Of a stretch of DNA of 64,000 nt, positions 37,215 to 45,056 are shown one piece after another. Source of the DNA: Halomonas sp. S3-1-1 (GTDB lineage Bacteria; Pseudomonadota; Gammaproteobacteria; Pseudomonadales; Halomonadaceae); assembly GCF_023757625.1 (NCBI RefSeq), contig NZ_JALGBZ010000005.1, positions 1 to 64,000 of the forward strand, in the 5' to 3' direction. The notes under the pieces were generated by a model. The model did no database searches, was not told the DNA's origin, and worked only from the letters and a program-made list of their open reading frames with translations. Position 1 is the first letter of the stretch, and each line of letters begins with the position of its first letter. A program made the translations under genes and the position numbers.

Positions 37215-39029
37215 ATGACTTTCGATGCCAAGCAATTTTTGAGCTCGGTAAGCACCTCCCCCGGCGTTTACCGCATGCTCGACGATCAGCAAAACACGCT
37301 CTACGTCGGTAAGGCGAAACGGCTCAAGGCGCGCCTGGCGAGCTATTTTCGTGGCCAGCTCAACGCCAAGACCCAGGCGATGGTGGCGCGGATCGCCGAC
37401 GTCCAGGTCACCGTCACGCGCACAGAAACCGAGGCGCTGCTGCTCGAGCAAACGCTGATCAAGGAGCTGCGCCCGCCCTATAACATCCTGCTGCGCGACG
37501 ACAAATCCTACCCGTTCGTGTTCGTCACCGACCGCCACGCTTATCCGGCGCTCGAGTACAAGCGCGCTCGCCAGCGCCGCGGCGACGGCCGCTATCTGGG
37601 TCCCTACCCCAGCAGCGGCGCGGTGAAAGAGAGCCTGACGCTGATGCAAAAGATCTTTCGCATCCGCAACTGCGAGGACAGCGTTTTCGCCCACCGCAGC
37701 CGGCCCTGCCTGCAGTACCAGATCGACCGCTGCAGCGCGCCTTGCGTGGGCTATATCTCACAAGAGGAGTATCAGCGCGACGTCGAGCACGCGGTTATGT
37801 GCCTGGAGGGTAAAAGCGACAGCGTCACCGAGGCGCTCGGCCGGGACATGGAAACGGCGAGCCAGGCGCTCGACTTCGAGGAGGCCGGGCGGCTTCGCGA
37901 CCAGATTTCGAAGCTCAGGCAGCTTCAGCAGCGCCAGTTCGTCGACAACGAAAGCGGCGACGCGGACATCTTCGCTCTCGCCCACCGCCCCGGCGCTCAG
38001 GGCGTTTCCATCATGAGCATCCGCGATGGAAGACTGCTCGGCGCGCGTCACCATACGCCGAAAAACGATCTCGAGCTCTCTGATGAGATGCTGTTGACCG
38101 AGGTGGTCAGCCAGTACTACTTCGGCCAGCCCCACAACGTACCCGCCGAGGTGATCACCAGCCACGCTTTAGACGACAGCCAACTGATCGCCGATGCGCT
38201 CAGCGAGCAGGCCGGCAAGAAGGTACGCGTGGCCCACCAGGTGCGCGGCCACCGCGCCCAGTGGCAAAAACTCGCCATGACCAACGCCGAGCAGCAGCTC
38301 GCCTCGCAATTGGCCAACAAGACCCAGCTCATGGCCCGCTTCGAGTCGCTGCAAAAGGCGATGGGGCTCGAGAATACGCCAGCGCGACTGGAGTGTTTCG
38401 ACATCAGCCACAGCCAGGGCGAGGCGACCGTGGCGTCGTGTGTGGTGTTCGACCAGCAGGGCCCGCGTAAAAGCGACTACCGCCACTTTCGCATCGAAGG
38501 CGTGGCCGCCGGCGACGACTACGCCGCCATGCAGCAGGCGCTGACAAGGCGTTTGAAGCGGGTCAAAAGCGGCGAAGCGATCGCGCCGGACATCCTGATC
38601 GTCGATGGCGGGAAGGGCCAGCTCAACATGGCGCGCGGAGTGATCCAGGAGCTCGGCGTTGAAGGCATCACGCTGTTGGGCGTTGCCAAGGGCACCACGC
38701 GCAAGGCAGGACTCGAGACGCTATTTCTGGAAAGCAGCGACAACCCGCTGCCGATGGACCCGGCCTCACCAGGGCTGCATCTGATTCAGCACATTCGCGA
38801 CGAGTCGCACCGCTTTGCCATTGCCGGCCACCGCGCCCAGCGCGACAAGGCGCGGCGCACCTCGACCCTGCAGGACATTCCAGGCGTTGGGCCCAAGCGC
38901 CGGCGCGAACTGCTACGCTTTTTCGGCGGACTTCAAGGCGTACAGAAGGCAAGTCAAGACGAGCTTGCTCGCGTGCCGGGCATCAGCGCGACCATGGCCG
39001 CGTCGATCTACCAGGCGCTCAACGGATAA
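37215..39029 (+). CDS. uvrC: excinuclease ABC subunit C
   Basis: A 604-residue UvrC. The N-terminal GIY-YIG nuclease ([19 protein letters not shown] near residues 16-34), the UVR helix region [19 protein letters not shown] near 208, the RNase H-like C-terminal nuclease ([19 protein letters not shown] near 393; [11 protein letters not shown] near 460) and the terminal helix-hairpin-helix pair are all present. It makes both incisions in nucleotide excision repair. It lies between uvrY and pgsA. Confidence 0.97.
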   Translation: MTFDAKQFLSSVSTSPGVYRMLDDQQNTLYVGKAKRLKARLASYFRGQLNAKTQAMVARIADVQVTVTRTETEALLLEQTLIKELRPPYNILLRDDKSYPFVFVTDRHAYPALEYKRARQRRGDGRYLGPYPSSGAVKESLTLMQKIFRIRNCEDSVFAHRSRPCLQYQIDRCSAPCVGYISQEEYQRDVEHAVMCLEGKSDSVTEALGRDMETASQALDFEEAGRLRDQISKLRQLQQRQFVDNESGDADIFALAHRPGAQGVSIMSIRDGRLLGARHHTPKNDLELSDEMLLTEVVSQYYFGQPHNVPAEVITSHALDDSQLIADALSEQAGKKVRVAHQVRGHRAQWQKLAMTNAEQQLASQLANKTQLMARFESLQKAMGLENTPARLECFDISHSQGEATVASCVVFDQQGPRKSDYRHFRIEGVAAGDDYAAMQQALTRRLKRVKSGEAIAPDILIVDGGKGQLNMARGVIQELGVEGITLLGVAKGTTRKAGLETLFLESSDNPLPMDPASPGLHLIQHIRDESHRFAIAGHRAQRDKARRTSTLQDIPGVGPKRRRELLRFFGGLQGVQKASQDELARVPGISATMAASIYQALNG

Positions 39030-39124
39030 AGGTCTTTGCGGCATGGATGCCACGCCCCAAGGCGGATAGAATAGCCCTACATACGTTTGATTTTCTGATT
39101 CTCCGGCAAGGATCGCGCCCTGCG

Positions 39125-39673
39125 ATGAACATACCCAACATATTGACTCTGGCAAGAATCGTTTTCATTCCCCTTATGGTCGTGCTCTTCTACCTGCCTT
39201 ACAGCTGGAGCATGCCGCTAGCGGCGGGTCTGTTTGCGCTCGCCTCGATCACCGATTGGCTGGACGGCTATCTGGCGCGGCGGTGGAATCAGTCGACGCC
39301 CTTTGGCGCCTTTCTGGATCCGGTGGCGGATAAGTTGATGGTCGCGGTGGCGCTGGCGCTTTTGATCGAGCGCTTCGACACCGCGCTTTTGACGCTGCCG
39401 GCACTGGTCATCATCGGGCGTGAGATCGTGATCTCGGCGCTGCGCGAGTGGATGGCGGAAATGGGCAAGCGCGGCATGGTCGCGGTCTCCTGGATCGGCA
39501 AGCTCAAGACCACGCTGCAGATGGTGGCGCTGCTGGTGCTGCTCGCCTTCCCCTCCGGCCACGCGCTGGCAATGGTCGGCATTGCCATTTTGTACGTGGC
39601 GGCGGTGCTGACGCTGTGGTCGATGTTTCAGTACCTGCGGGCGGCCTGGCCGCACCTGAGCCGCTCGATGTAA
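39125..39673 (+). CDS. pgsA: phosphatidylglycerophosphate synthase PgsA
   Basis: A 182-residue inner-membrane CDP-alcohol phosphatidyltransferase. It makes phosphatidylglycerol phosphate, the entry to PG and cardiolipin. The family signature is complete: DG-x2-AR-x8-G-x3-D-x3-D in [17 protein letters not shown] to LDPVADK (residues 42-65). The start [12 protein letters not shown] is standard; AAGGAT stands upstream. Four membrane segments are visible. It ends the uvrY-uvrC-pgsA unit. Confidence 0.95.
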   Translation: MNIPNILTLARIVFIPLMVVLFYLPYSWSMPLAAGLFALASITDWLDGYLARRWNQSTPFGAFLDPVADKLMVAVALALLIERFDTALLTLPALVIIGREIVISALREWMAEMGKRGMVAVSWIGKLKTTLQMVALLVLLAFPSGHALAMVGIAILYVAAVLTLWSMFQYLRAAWPHLSRSM

Positions 39674-39724
39674 GCGTTTGCTGAACGCGCGATATCTTAT
39701 TGGTCGCATTGATCATTTCAGCGA

Positions 39725-39752
39725 TTGACAAGCCCGCGTTAGTGCGTATAAT
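39725..39752 (+). promoter_or_regulatory. consensus promoter of the glyW-cysT-leuZ tRNA operon
   Basis: TTGACA (39725-39730), a 16-base spacer and TATAAT (39747-39752): both hexamers are perfect sigma-70 consensus. The first tRNA begins 15 bases after the -10. Confidence 0.9.
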
Positions 39753-39767
39753 TCGCCCTCGAGTCGA

Positions 39768-39842
39768 GCGGGAATAGCTCAGTGGTAGAGCATCGCCTTG
39801 CCAAGGCGAGGGTCGAGAGTTCGAATCTCTTTTCCCGCTCCA
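39768..39842 (+). tRNA. glyW: tRNA-Gly(GCC)
   Basis: A 75-base cloverleaf with acceptor stem GCGGGAA/TTCCCGC, anticodon loop TTGCCAA (anticodon GCC) and encoded CCA. The symbol follows the E. coli glyW position after pgsA. Confidence 0.95.
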
Positions 39843-39853
39843 ACGACTTGTAA

Positions 39854-39927
39854 GGCTGGATGGCAGAGTGGTTATGCAGCGGACTGCAACTCCGTGTACG
39901 CCGGTTCGATTCCGACTCCAGCCTCCA
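39854..39927 (+). tRNA. cysT: tRNA-Cys(GCA)
   Basis: A 74-base cloverleaf with acceptor stem GGCTGGA/TCCAGCC, anticodon loop CTGCAAC (anticodon GCA) and encoded CCA. It is 11 bases after tRNA-Gly. Confidence 0.95.
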
Positions 39928-39975
39928 TATTTTCGATAGCAGCGACCTGATGCCCTCCATCACCTGCTGCTATAC

Positions 39976-40065
39976 GCCCGGATGGCGAAATCGGTAGACG
40001 CAAGAGACTTAAAATCTCTCGGTGGTAATCCCACCGTGCCGGTTCGATCCCGGCTCCGGGCACCA
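39976..40065 (+). tRNA. leuZ: tRNA-Leu(UAA), prophage insertion target
   Basis: A 90-base class II tRNA with a long variable arm, acceptor stem GCCCGGA/TCCGGGC, anticodon loop CTTAAAA (anticodon TAA) and encoded CCA. The gene is intact. The prophage integrase stop codon lies only 4 bases past its 3' end, so its T arm and acceptor 3' part are the likely attL core. Confidence 0.95.
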
Positions 40066-40068
40066 ATA
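40041..40068. repeat. probable attL core at the 3' end of tRNA-Leu
   Basis: The T-arm and acceptor end of leuZ borders the integrase gene. Tyrosine integrases commonly use such a tRNA 3' segment as the crossover core. The matching attR lies outside the window, so the exact core is not measurable here. Confidence 0.6.
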
Positions 40069-41100
40069 TCAATGAGTTACATCGATTAGTCCCTTGAGTC
40101 CTCTTGCCTTGGTCGCATTTTGGTCGCAAAGCTGCGGCAGCCTACCTGCCACCTGATCCAATCTCGAATCGAACATGTGCGCGTATCGACTCGTTACGAT
40201 CAAACTACTGTGTCCCAAAAGCGCTTGTACCGTTGTCATAACCTCGCCTGCTTCTGCGAGCAGTGATGCGTAGGTGTGACGTAGATCGTGAAACCGTAAA
40301 TCCTTTCTCCCGACGGCCTTTCTCGCGCTCTCGAATGCCACGCGCAATTTATGCACCGTCGTATCGAACGGCAGGCTTGCTATCAATTCGTCTGCATCGT
40401 TGGGCAGCGGCACCACCCTGGCTTTGCCGCTCTTCGTCTGTCCTGGTCGCAGCACGATGCGACCACCGTGAATATTGTCAGCGGCCAGTGCTAGCAGCTC
40501 CGATTTTCTAAGCCCGGTCAGGCAAGCTAGCAGTATGACCTTGCGCTCTACCTCCCGGCCTTCCGGTACCGCCAACACCAGCTGACGTATCTGCTCGGCA
40601 GTCAAATAAACATGCCGTTCGTTCTTTGGAGCCGGCTTTCTAAGCTTTGCATCCAGCGGCTGCTCTATCCAGTCCCATTCCCGGTATGCCAACGACAGCA
40701 CTCGCTTGACTACCTGCGTTCGGTTGTTGATGGTGCTCTGGCTGAGTTTTTTCTGACGCATTTCCTTCTGCATCTTGCGTGCTGCGTCCAGCGTCTCTTG
40801 TCCTATCAGCACTCCCGGCGCGTTGACCTCCATCCAGCGCGCCACCCAATTGATACTCAACGCTTGGCTTTCAGCGTCGTATTCCTCGATCCAGCGAAGC
40901 AGGCCATCAATAAACCGCTTCCGCTCGACTCGACCCATGACACCGTTGAACTTCTCCTCATTCAATTCAGCGCGCCGCTTTGTGGCGTACTCTTCAGCTT
41001 CCGCTTCTGCTCCAAAAGTTCGCTGATGTCTGCCGCGCTCACCCGTTTCCGTGACGACCCATCGCTTGCGGGTCGCTCGGTACCTGACCGTGACTCCCAT
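40069..41100 (-). CDS. int: prophage tyrosine-type integrase
   Basis: A 343-residue tyrosine recombinase. The catalytic set is readable: Arg in LTGLRKSELLAL (near 198), Lys in TKSGKARVVPLP (near 225), HDLRHTYASLL (His-x-x-Arg near 268), LGHSS near 293 and the nucleophile Tyr in TSRYAHM near 302. An N-terminal arm-binding domain (1-55) and a SAM-like core-binding domain precede it. It ends 4 bases from the tRNA-Leu gene, where it acts. AAGGG before the ATG supports the start. The xis gene overlaps its first 139 bases in another frame. Confidence 0.95.
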   Translation of the reverse strand: MGVTVRYRATRKRWVVTETGERGRHQRTFGAEAEAEEYATKRRAELNEEKFNGVMGRVERKRFIDGLLRWIEEYDAESQALSINWVARWMEVNAPGVLIGQETLDAARKMQKEMRQKKLSQSTINNRTQVVKRVLSLAYREWDWIEQPLDAKLRKPAPKNERHVYLTAEQIRQLVLAVPEGREVERKVILLACLTGLRKSELLALAADNIHGGRIVLRPGQTKSGKARVVPLPNDADELIASLPFDTTVHKLRVAFESARKAVGRKDLRFHDLRHTYASLLAEAGEVMTTVQALLGHSSLIVTSRYAHMFDSRLDQVAGRLPQLCDQNATKARGLKGLIDVTH

Positions 41101-41285
41101 TTACCCTTCCCCTTATGCAAGGGGCTGCGCTTGCGGCTGTCAATGTATGCCTCAACCGCCGCCCGATCAAACCTAACGTTGCCCTCAATCTCGACGTAGC
41201 CGATGACGTGCTTGAGCGAATACGCCTTGCGCTGGCTAATTGATAGCTCCGCCGACAACTCGGCGGCTGTCATGAATCTGCCCAT
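40962..41285 (-). CDS. xis: excisionase-like HTH protein
   Basis: A 107-residue protein with an N-terminal winged-helix/AlpA-like DNA-binding domain: MTAAELSAELSISQRKAY, then a wing and RFDRAAVEAYIDSRKR. This is the pattern of phage excisionases and helix-turn-helix directionality factors. The C-terminal third is basic and Ser-rich. GGGAGAG stands right before the ATG at 41285. Its last 139 bases overlap the start of int in another frame, which is long for such an overlap and couples the two genes. Role inferred from fold and position. Confidence 0.75.
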   Translation of the reverse strand: MGRFMTAAELSAELSISQRKAYSLKHVIGYVEIEGNVRFDRAAVEAYIDSRKRSPLHKGKGKWESRSGTERPASDGSSRKRVSAADISELLEQKRKLKSTPQSGALN

Positions 41286-41295
41286 TACTCTCTCC

Positions 41296-41607
41296 CTACC
41301 AAGTCTCGGTTTCGATAAACTCCCCGCACCAATGCTCACGCGGCGTGACAATCTGGCCTGAGTCGATGCGCATCGTGACGTTATCCCAGCCCAGCACTGA
41401 GATACGGTCAGCACCTGCTACTGGCGCCGTTCGCGTACACTCGCCCACGCTTGCGCCTATCGGGTCCCAATGATCGCATCCAGCGCAGCAAGGCCCGTTT
41501 TCGTCATAGAAAGCCTTGATGCATTGCCGAGCTGCGTCGATCTTCTCTTCCTTGCTGCGCACTACATGCATCGTGAATCGGCGCATACCTACATCGTCGC
41601 TATCCAT
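41296..41607 (-). CDS. small phage protein with cysteine motif, unknown
   Basis: A 103-residue protein of unknown function. CCAGCDHWDP and GECTR provide four cysteines that could bind zinc; the end HWCGEFIETETW is aromatic and acidic. GGGAGG 5 bases before the ATG at 41607 decides the start over a GTG two codons upstream. It lies 10 bases upstream of xis in the leftward early operon. Confidence 0.65.
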   Translation of the reverse strand: MDSDDVGMRRFTMHVVRSKEEKIDAARQCIKAFYDENGPCCAGCDHWDPIGASVGECTRTAPVAGADRISVLGWDNVTMRIDSGQIVTPREHWCGEFIETETW

Positions 41608-41621
41608 CCTCACCTCCCGCG

Positions 41622-41648
41622 CAAAACAAAGCCGCCTCGTGGGCGGCT
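41622..41648 (-). terminator. intrinsic terminator inside the leftward operon
   Basis: AGCCGCC/GGCGGCT with a 5-base loop, followed on the minus strand by TTGTTTTG. It lies right after the stop of the 110-residue gene. Confidence 0.7.
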
Positions 41649-41649
41649 A

Positions 41650-41982
41650 TTAGTGGTTCATTCGAAATCCACCGCATTGCGGCAAAAACTCAAGCATCGA
41701 ATTCATCTGACTCTTGCGTTCGCTGAAATAGCGATGATTCATGAATCCTTCGGTCTTGACGTACTCAACAAGTAAGCGATGCATTTCTAGCGCCTCGGCC
41801 TCGCTAAACCATTCGCCCACATACCCATCGTGCTCATACACAATCACGCTACGGTCAGCGTGTTTGTAGTGGCAATCGATGATCTTAGCTACCGGCGTCT
41901 CTACACAGAATGCCGGCCAGAAGCCGTTGGGCATGCCAAGCACGCCGGCGTCGTCATTTACGGGCTGAATCTCGATGGTCAT
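41650..41982 (-). CDS. small phage protein, unknown
   Basis: A 110-residue acidic protein with no recognised domain. It has a WFSEAEALEMHRLLVEYV helix near the middle. GGAG 6 bases before the ATG at 41982 is better placed than for the ATG four codons upstream. It stands between two intrinsic terminators, so it forms a cassette of its own. Confidence 0.6.
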   Translation of the reverse strand: MTIEIQPVNDDAGVLGMPNGFWPAFCVETPVAKIIDCHYKHADRSVIVYEHDGYVGEWFSEAEALEMHRLLVEYVKTEGFMNHRYFSERKSQMNSMLEFLPQCGGFRMNH

Positions 41983-41997
41983 TATTATCTCCATTCA

Positions 41998-42021
41998 CAA
42001 AAAAGCCGCCCAATCGGCGGC
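41998..42021 (-). terminator. intrinsic terminator inside the leftward operon
   Basis: GCCGCC/GGCGGC with loop CAATC (read on the plus strand), followed on the minus strand by TTTTTTG. Confidence 0.8.
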
Positions 42022-42048
42022 GGTTATCGGTGCTGTGTTTGCGCAGCA

Positions 42049-42378
42049 CTAACCTCCTGCGTGCGCAACCACTGTCTCGACAATCGCTCGCCGCACGGTT
42101 TCATAAGCGTCAGTGACGCCATAGTATGGAAAGTAGCCGGCGCATGTGTTCACGTCGGCTAGTCCAATCTCCACGTTTATCCCTGCCTCTACCATCAACC
42201 GAAACGCATCGCTGTCATCATCCAGCGGTTTCCAAGGCACCCATTTTGAGAAGGGCGCGGGCGGCTCCGGCACAACGCGGCGCATGAAACAGCCATGAAA
42301 CGGTCCTTCACCCGTATAGAGCTGAATTTCATACCCCGCCGCCCGCGCCGCTCTCTCCAGTAGCTCTTGATCAGTCAT
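42049..42378 (-). CDS. small phage protein, unknown
   Basis: A 109-residue protein. It starts MTDQELLERAARAAGYEI, a helix seen in many phage proteins of unknown role, and has a tryptophan-rich centre (FSKWVPWKPLDDDSDAFRL) suggesting a compact globular domain. GGAGG precedes the ATG, which overlaps the stop of the next upstream gene. Confidence 0.65.
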   Translation of the reverse strand: MTDQELLERAARAAGYEIQLYTGEGPFHGCFMRRVVPEPPAPFSKWVPWKPLDDDSDAFRLMVEAGINVEIGLADVNTCAGYFPYYGVTDAYETVRRAIVETVVAHAGG

Positions 42379-42635
42379 GCATCCTCCTTTAGCTCAGCCG
42401 GTTTTCCGCAGTAAGGGCAAAAGCTCAGCCAATCAGTAACAGGGCAGCCATCGTCAGCGGCATTATAAAATTCGTGACCACATGACGTTTTGTATATCTC
42501 TGTTGGACTTGTCTCGGTGTAGCGACAGCGCTTGCCTGTCTGGTGAATTGCGAACGCCCAACGGTAAAGCCAGTAGAAAACAAGCAGCCAGCTGGCCGTG
42601 ACAAAGCCGGCGATAATTACCATTGCAGTGCTCAT
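42375..42635 (-). CDS. phage membrane protein with zinc-ribbon-like tail
   Basis: An 86-residue protein with one N-terminal membrane segment (about 4-26). A soluble part follows with cysteines spaced like a zinc ribbon (CRY, SCGHEF, CPVTD, CPYCGKPAE). GGAGG and ATG at 42635 support the start. It overlaps both neighbours by 4 bases. No function is known. Confidence 0.6.
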   Translation of the reverse strand: MSTAMVIIAGFVTASWLLVFYWLYRWAFAIHQTGKRCRYTETSPTEIYKTSCGHEFYNAADDGCPVTDWLSFCPYCGKPAELKEDA

Positions 42636-42970
42636 ACATCCTCCGGCTTCGGTGCGGCGGCGAGCATGGCGCGATAAACCTTCGGCGCCGGGCTGCAATC
42701 GCAGTCGCCGTGACACTCGCCCAATCGCTCGCAGTCGCCAATAGCTTGGCATCCAGCGTCAACCTGATCGCCTGTCGGCTCCTTCGGCACGCACTGCCAC
42801 GGCTCGTCCGGTGACGGGATGCGCGGGCCGATAGCTTCAAATGACCCTTCGCTCAGGTATTTTCCGTAGCCGACAACCATCCAGCGCCCTTCATCATCCA
42901 GCATCCCGGCAAGCCAGCCGTCGTGCGCCGGATGCTGCACAAAATAAAAACCCGGTTCTCGCTCACTCAT
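42632..42970 (-). CDS. phage DUF551-like small protein, unknown
   Basis: A 112-residue protein. The N-terminal part (GFYFVQHPAHDGWLAGML, GRWMVVGYGKYL) is a small beta-sheet-like domain resembling short phage proteins of the DUF551 kind. A cysteine-rich run CERLGECHGDCDC follows near residue 80-92. GGAGG stands before the ATG. The family call is tentative. Confidence 0.55.
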   Translation of the reverse strand: MSEREPGFYFVQHPAHDGWLAGMLDDEGRWMVVGYGKYLSEGSFEAIGPRIPSPDEPWQCVPKEPTGDQVDAGCQAIGDCERLGECHGDCDCSPAPKVYRAMLAAAPKPEDV

Positions 42971-42985
42971 AAAACCTCCAGACGT

Positions 42986-43003
42986 AAAAAAACCGCTCAG
43001 CGG
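42986..43003 (-). terminator. intrinsic terminator inside the leftward operon
   Basis: CCGC-TGA-GCGG followed by seven T on the minus strand. It overlaps the stop codon of the 40-residue frame upstream. Confidence 0.65.
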
Positions 43004-43119
43004 CGGCCATAGCCCTTAAACAGTCGTGTCGAAAGCCGCCACTGCGGCGTATCCGGTATGCGCCTACGCACCACCAGCGCGGCGATGCGCCGAGCGTTTT
43101 CCAAATCCGTCAACAGCAT
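42997..43119 (-). CDS. 40-residue basic phage peptide, unknown
   Basis: A short frame: MLLTDLENARRIAALVVRRR, then IPDTPQWRLSTRLFKGYGRR. GGAG stands about 9 bases before the ATG. It overlaps the end of the 65-residue gene by 56 bases and ends in the terminator. The arginine-rich helical look fits a small nucleic-acid-binding protein. No homology is known to me. Confidence 0.45.
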   Translation of the reverse strand: MLLTDLENARRIAALVVRRRIPDTPQWRLSTRLFKGYGRR

Positions 43120-43261
43120 TGGATACGAACTCCGTGCAGCGAACGATGACGCGGCCCTGATGCTGGCTCAGCGCGGGCATGTCGGCAAACGATAGGTGGC
43201 TGCAATCCGATACTGCGTAGCGGCAATGCATGCAGAGTGAGCCCTTGGGCTGGTGTGTCAT
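43064..43261 (-). CDS. 65-residue phage protein with CxxC motifs
   Basis: A short protein with cysteines in CMHCRYAVSDCSHL and VRCTEFV, likely a small zinc-binding fold. Its start overlaps the stop of the coiled-coil gene (ATGA), so it is translated by coupling. Function unknown. Confidence 0.55.
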   Translation of the reverse strand: MTHQPKGSLCMHCRYAVSDCSHLSFADMPALSQHQGRVIVRCTEFVSNAVDGFGKRSAHRRAGGA

Positions 43262-43773
43262 GGCTGGGCCTCGGCTTGCTCTCGAATAACCGCCGCGTCG
43301 TGTCGGATGTGGGCGACAATTCCGGCAATGCTCATATTGCGATCCATCGCTTTGACCTGTTTAGCCATATCCTCCAGCGCCTCCGCCTGCTTGAGCGCGT
43401 CGCGTTGAGATAGACTCACGGCGGGCGTTTCTCGCATGTACATCTCAAGAACATACCATCCACTATCAACAGGCATATGCCCTGCATTCATCGGGCTAGG
43501 GTGCCTCTGCATATCGTCACCACAGCAGCAAGTGCCCAACCCTCTGGAAAAGTCTTCTAATGCTGGCTTTAGGCGCTCTGCATGCGCCGCCAGCGCATCC
43601 CGCTCCTTGCACGCCTTCCGCAGCATCCCGAGGTTCATTTGCTCGGCGGCTTTCATCAACTCCACTTCATCGCGCAGCTCCGCCGCTTCATTCAGCGCCT
43701 TATCGCGCTCATCCAGCAACTCGCTATTGCGCTCAGCTAGCTGGTCATACGTCGCGTCTCGTTCTGCGATCAT
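43258..43773 (-). CDS. coiled-coil phage protein, unknown
   Basis: A 171-residue protein whose first 75 residues are a long charged coiled coil (ERDATYDQLAERNSELLDER and on). A short cysteine patch CCCGD follows near residue 82, then another helix pair. GGAG and ATG support the start. It resembles phage 'ead/Ea22'-like proteins in layout only. Confidence 0.6.
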   Translation of the reverse strand: MIAERDATYDQLAERNSELLDERDKALNEAAELRDEVELMKAAEQMNLGMLRKACKERDALAAHAERLKPALEDFSRGLGTCCCGDDMQRHPSPMNAGHMPVDSGWYVLEMYMRETPAVSLSQRDALKQAEALEDMAKQVKAMDRNMSIAGIVAHIRHDAAVIREQAEAQP

Positions 43774-43952
43774 CGTTTATCTCCAGTGATTATGTAGCGA
43801 TCCCGGCTCGGCCCGACGAGCGGCTGCTGGCCGTGGTCGAGGTGCCAGTCGAATTTATGCAGGCAGGCGTCGCACTGCTTGATATTCAGCGAGCGGAACA
43901 GGCGTAAACGGGTGCAGCCGCATCGTGGGCAGTGTTTGGTGGTGGGTTTCAT
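43770..43952 (-). CDS. 60-residue zinc-ribbon phage protein
   Basis: A small protein with CPRCGC at residues 8-13 and CDACLHKF near 27-34, a plain zinc-ribbon pattern. Its ATG at 43952 overlaps the stop of the upstream frame (ATGA) and its stop overlaps the start of the coiled-coil gene. Unknown role; such proteins often bind DNA or RNA. Confidence 0.6.
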   Translation of the reverse strand: MKPTTKHCPRCGCTRLRLFRSLNIKQCDACLHKFDWHLDHGQQPLVGPSRDRYIITGDKR

Positions 43953-44146
43953 AGTCCGGCATTGAGGTAGGTGTGCTCTGCCCGGTGCTTTAGGGCGCTT
44001 TTCAGGCATCGCCGATGATTGGACTCCATCCGCGCATCGTTTACCCGACGCGCCTCTCTAACCTGAGCGATGACAAAGCGGCAATCCTGATTCCAGAAGG
44101 CGCGGTTGAGCCTTCGGCTTGTGCTGATCTCTTCGTAGGTGGTCAA
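43949..44146 (-). CDS. 65-residue phage protein, unknown
   Basis: A basic helical protein (EISTSRRLNRAFWNQDCRFV, then RRVNDARMESNHRRCLKSAL). The likely start is a TTG at 44146 with GGGAGAG 5 bases upstream, just past an intrinsic terminator. Function unknown. Confidence 0.55.
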   Translation of the reverse strand: MTTYEEISTSRRLNRAFWNQDCRFVIAQVREARRVNDARMESNHRRCLKSALKHRAEHTYLNAGL

Positions 44147-44156
44147 TGCCGCTCTC

Positions 44157-44185
44157 CCAAAAAGAAGCCCCGCACAGGCAGGGCT
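44157..44185 (-). terminator. intrinsic terminator inside the leftward operon
   Basis: On the minus strand AGCCCTGC-CTGT-GCGGGGCT (8 bp with one G-T pair) is followed by TCTTTTT. It overlaps the stop of the 53-residue gene. Confidence 0.75.
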
Positions 44186-44345
44186 AGAAGTGTTTCAGTC
44201 GCTTGGCTCGGCGCTGTGCGCGTTTGCGCTTGGCCTGACGCTGGTGGGGTTTTGTGAGGCCGGAGCCTTGGATGATGGGCGGCGGGGAGTGGATGGGTTG
44301 CCATGGCATTCCGAAGGCGCTGGCGATTGCGGTTAGTAGGCTCAC
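44184..44345 (-). CDS. 53-residue strongly basic phage protein
   Basis: A frame starting with GTG that overlaps the upstream stop (GTGA). The product begins VSLLTAIASAFGMPWQPIHS and ends in a run of Arg/Lys (QAKRKRAQRRAKRLKHF). The run of basic residues suggests RNA or DNA binding and recalls the arginine-rich motifs of lambda-type N antiterminators. That is only a resemblance in composition. It is directly followed by a terminator. Confidence 0.55.
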   Translation of the reverse strand: MSLLTAIASAFGMPWQPIHSPPPIIQGSGLTKPHQRQAKRKRAQRRAKRLKHF

Positions 44346-44572
44346 ACCGCCACCTTCGCCCGCGCATAGTGCGGCTTAGCCTGCGTTGGCATCGGCTTGC
44401 CCTGGCGTTTTAACCGTGCCCGGATCGTCTGTGCTTTCTTCACCGCCGTTTTCGGCCCCGGCGCTTCGATGCAGTAGACCTCGCAGTCGGCATACTCGGG
44501 CGATAACACTGGCCCGCCGTAGCTCCATGAGCCGTTGGGGAATTTGACTACCGTCCATAGTTGAGTGGTCAT
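44342..44572 (-). CDS. 76-residue phage protein, unknown
   Basis: A small protein with an N-terminal strand-rich part (QLWTVVKFPNGSWSYGGPV) and a basic C-terminal helix (KKAQTIRARLKRQG). GGAGG and an ATGA overlap with the upstream gene support the start. Function unknown. Confidence 0.6.
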   Translation of the reverse strand: MTTQLWTVVKFPNGSWSYGGPVLSPEYADCEVYCIEAPGPKTAVKKAQTIRARLKRQGKPMPTQAKPHYARAKVAV

Positions 44573-44997
44573 ACGGCCTCCGCATCCTCAAACTTGAGTA
44601 GCAACCAGCGCTTGACCCCCTCGTCTTCTGGCCGCTTAATCAGATAGCAGCCTACGCAATGCTCCGAGATGCCGTCGATGCGCCCTTGCTTCACTTGAGC
44701 GCCGATGGGTAACGGCGGCTTAATGTCGTTCTCTTCGAACCACCGCTTTTGCGCCGCCTCATGCAATCGACGAACATTCGAATCGATGCAATCCAGATCA
44801 TCGATAAACTCGTCTGTGATCTCGCAACCGTAATCCCACCCCTCGCGCCGGGCTAACGTGATTGCCAGCTCGTTGCCGTTCATCGGGTATCGGTAGTGCT
44901 CGACGAGCAAATCCGGGTCGCCAATATCGTGCTTATCAACGAGCCCCTGAATGGCCTCTCGAATCATTTCTTCGGTAACGCTTGGGCGTGTCTTCAT
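44569..44997 (-). CDS. 142-residue acidic phage protein, unknown
   Basis: An acidic helical protein (EEMIREAIQGLVDKHD; DEFIDDLDCIDSNVRRLHEA) with a C-terminal strand-rich part. No named domain is recognised. GGGGGTT lies before the ATG. It heads a run of three genes coupled by 4-base overlaps and stands after a terminator. Confidence 0.6.
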   Translation of the reverse strand: MKTRPSVTEEMIREAIQGLVDKHDIGDPDLLVEHYRYPMNGNELAITLARREGWDYGCEITDEFIDDLDCIDSNVRRLHEAAQKRWFEENDIKPPLPIGAQVKQGRIDGISEHCVGCYLIKRPEDEGVKRWLLLKFEDAEAV

Positions 44998-45013
44998 ATC
45001 AACCCCCAGATAG

Positions 45014-45032
45014 AAAAAGCCCCATACGGGGC
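45014..45032 (-). terminator. intrinsic terminator inside the leftward operon
   Basis: GCCCC-GTAT-GGGGC followed by TTTTTC on the minus strand, between the Gp157-like gene and the next gene. Confidence 0.8.
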
Positions 45033-45056
45033 GTTAGGCTCTACGCTGCTCGTTGG

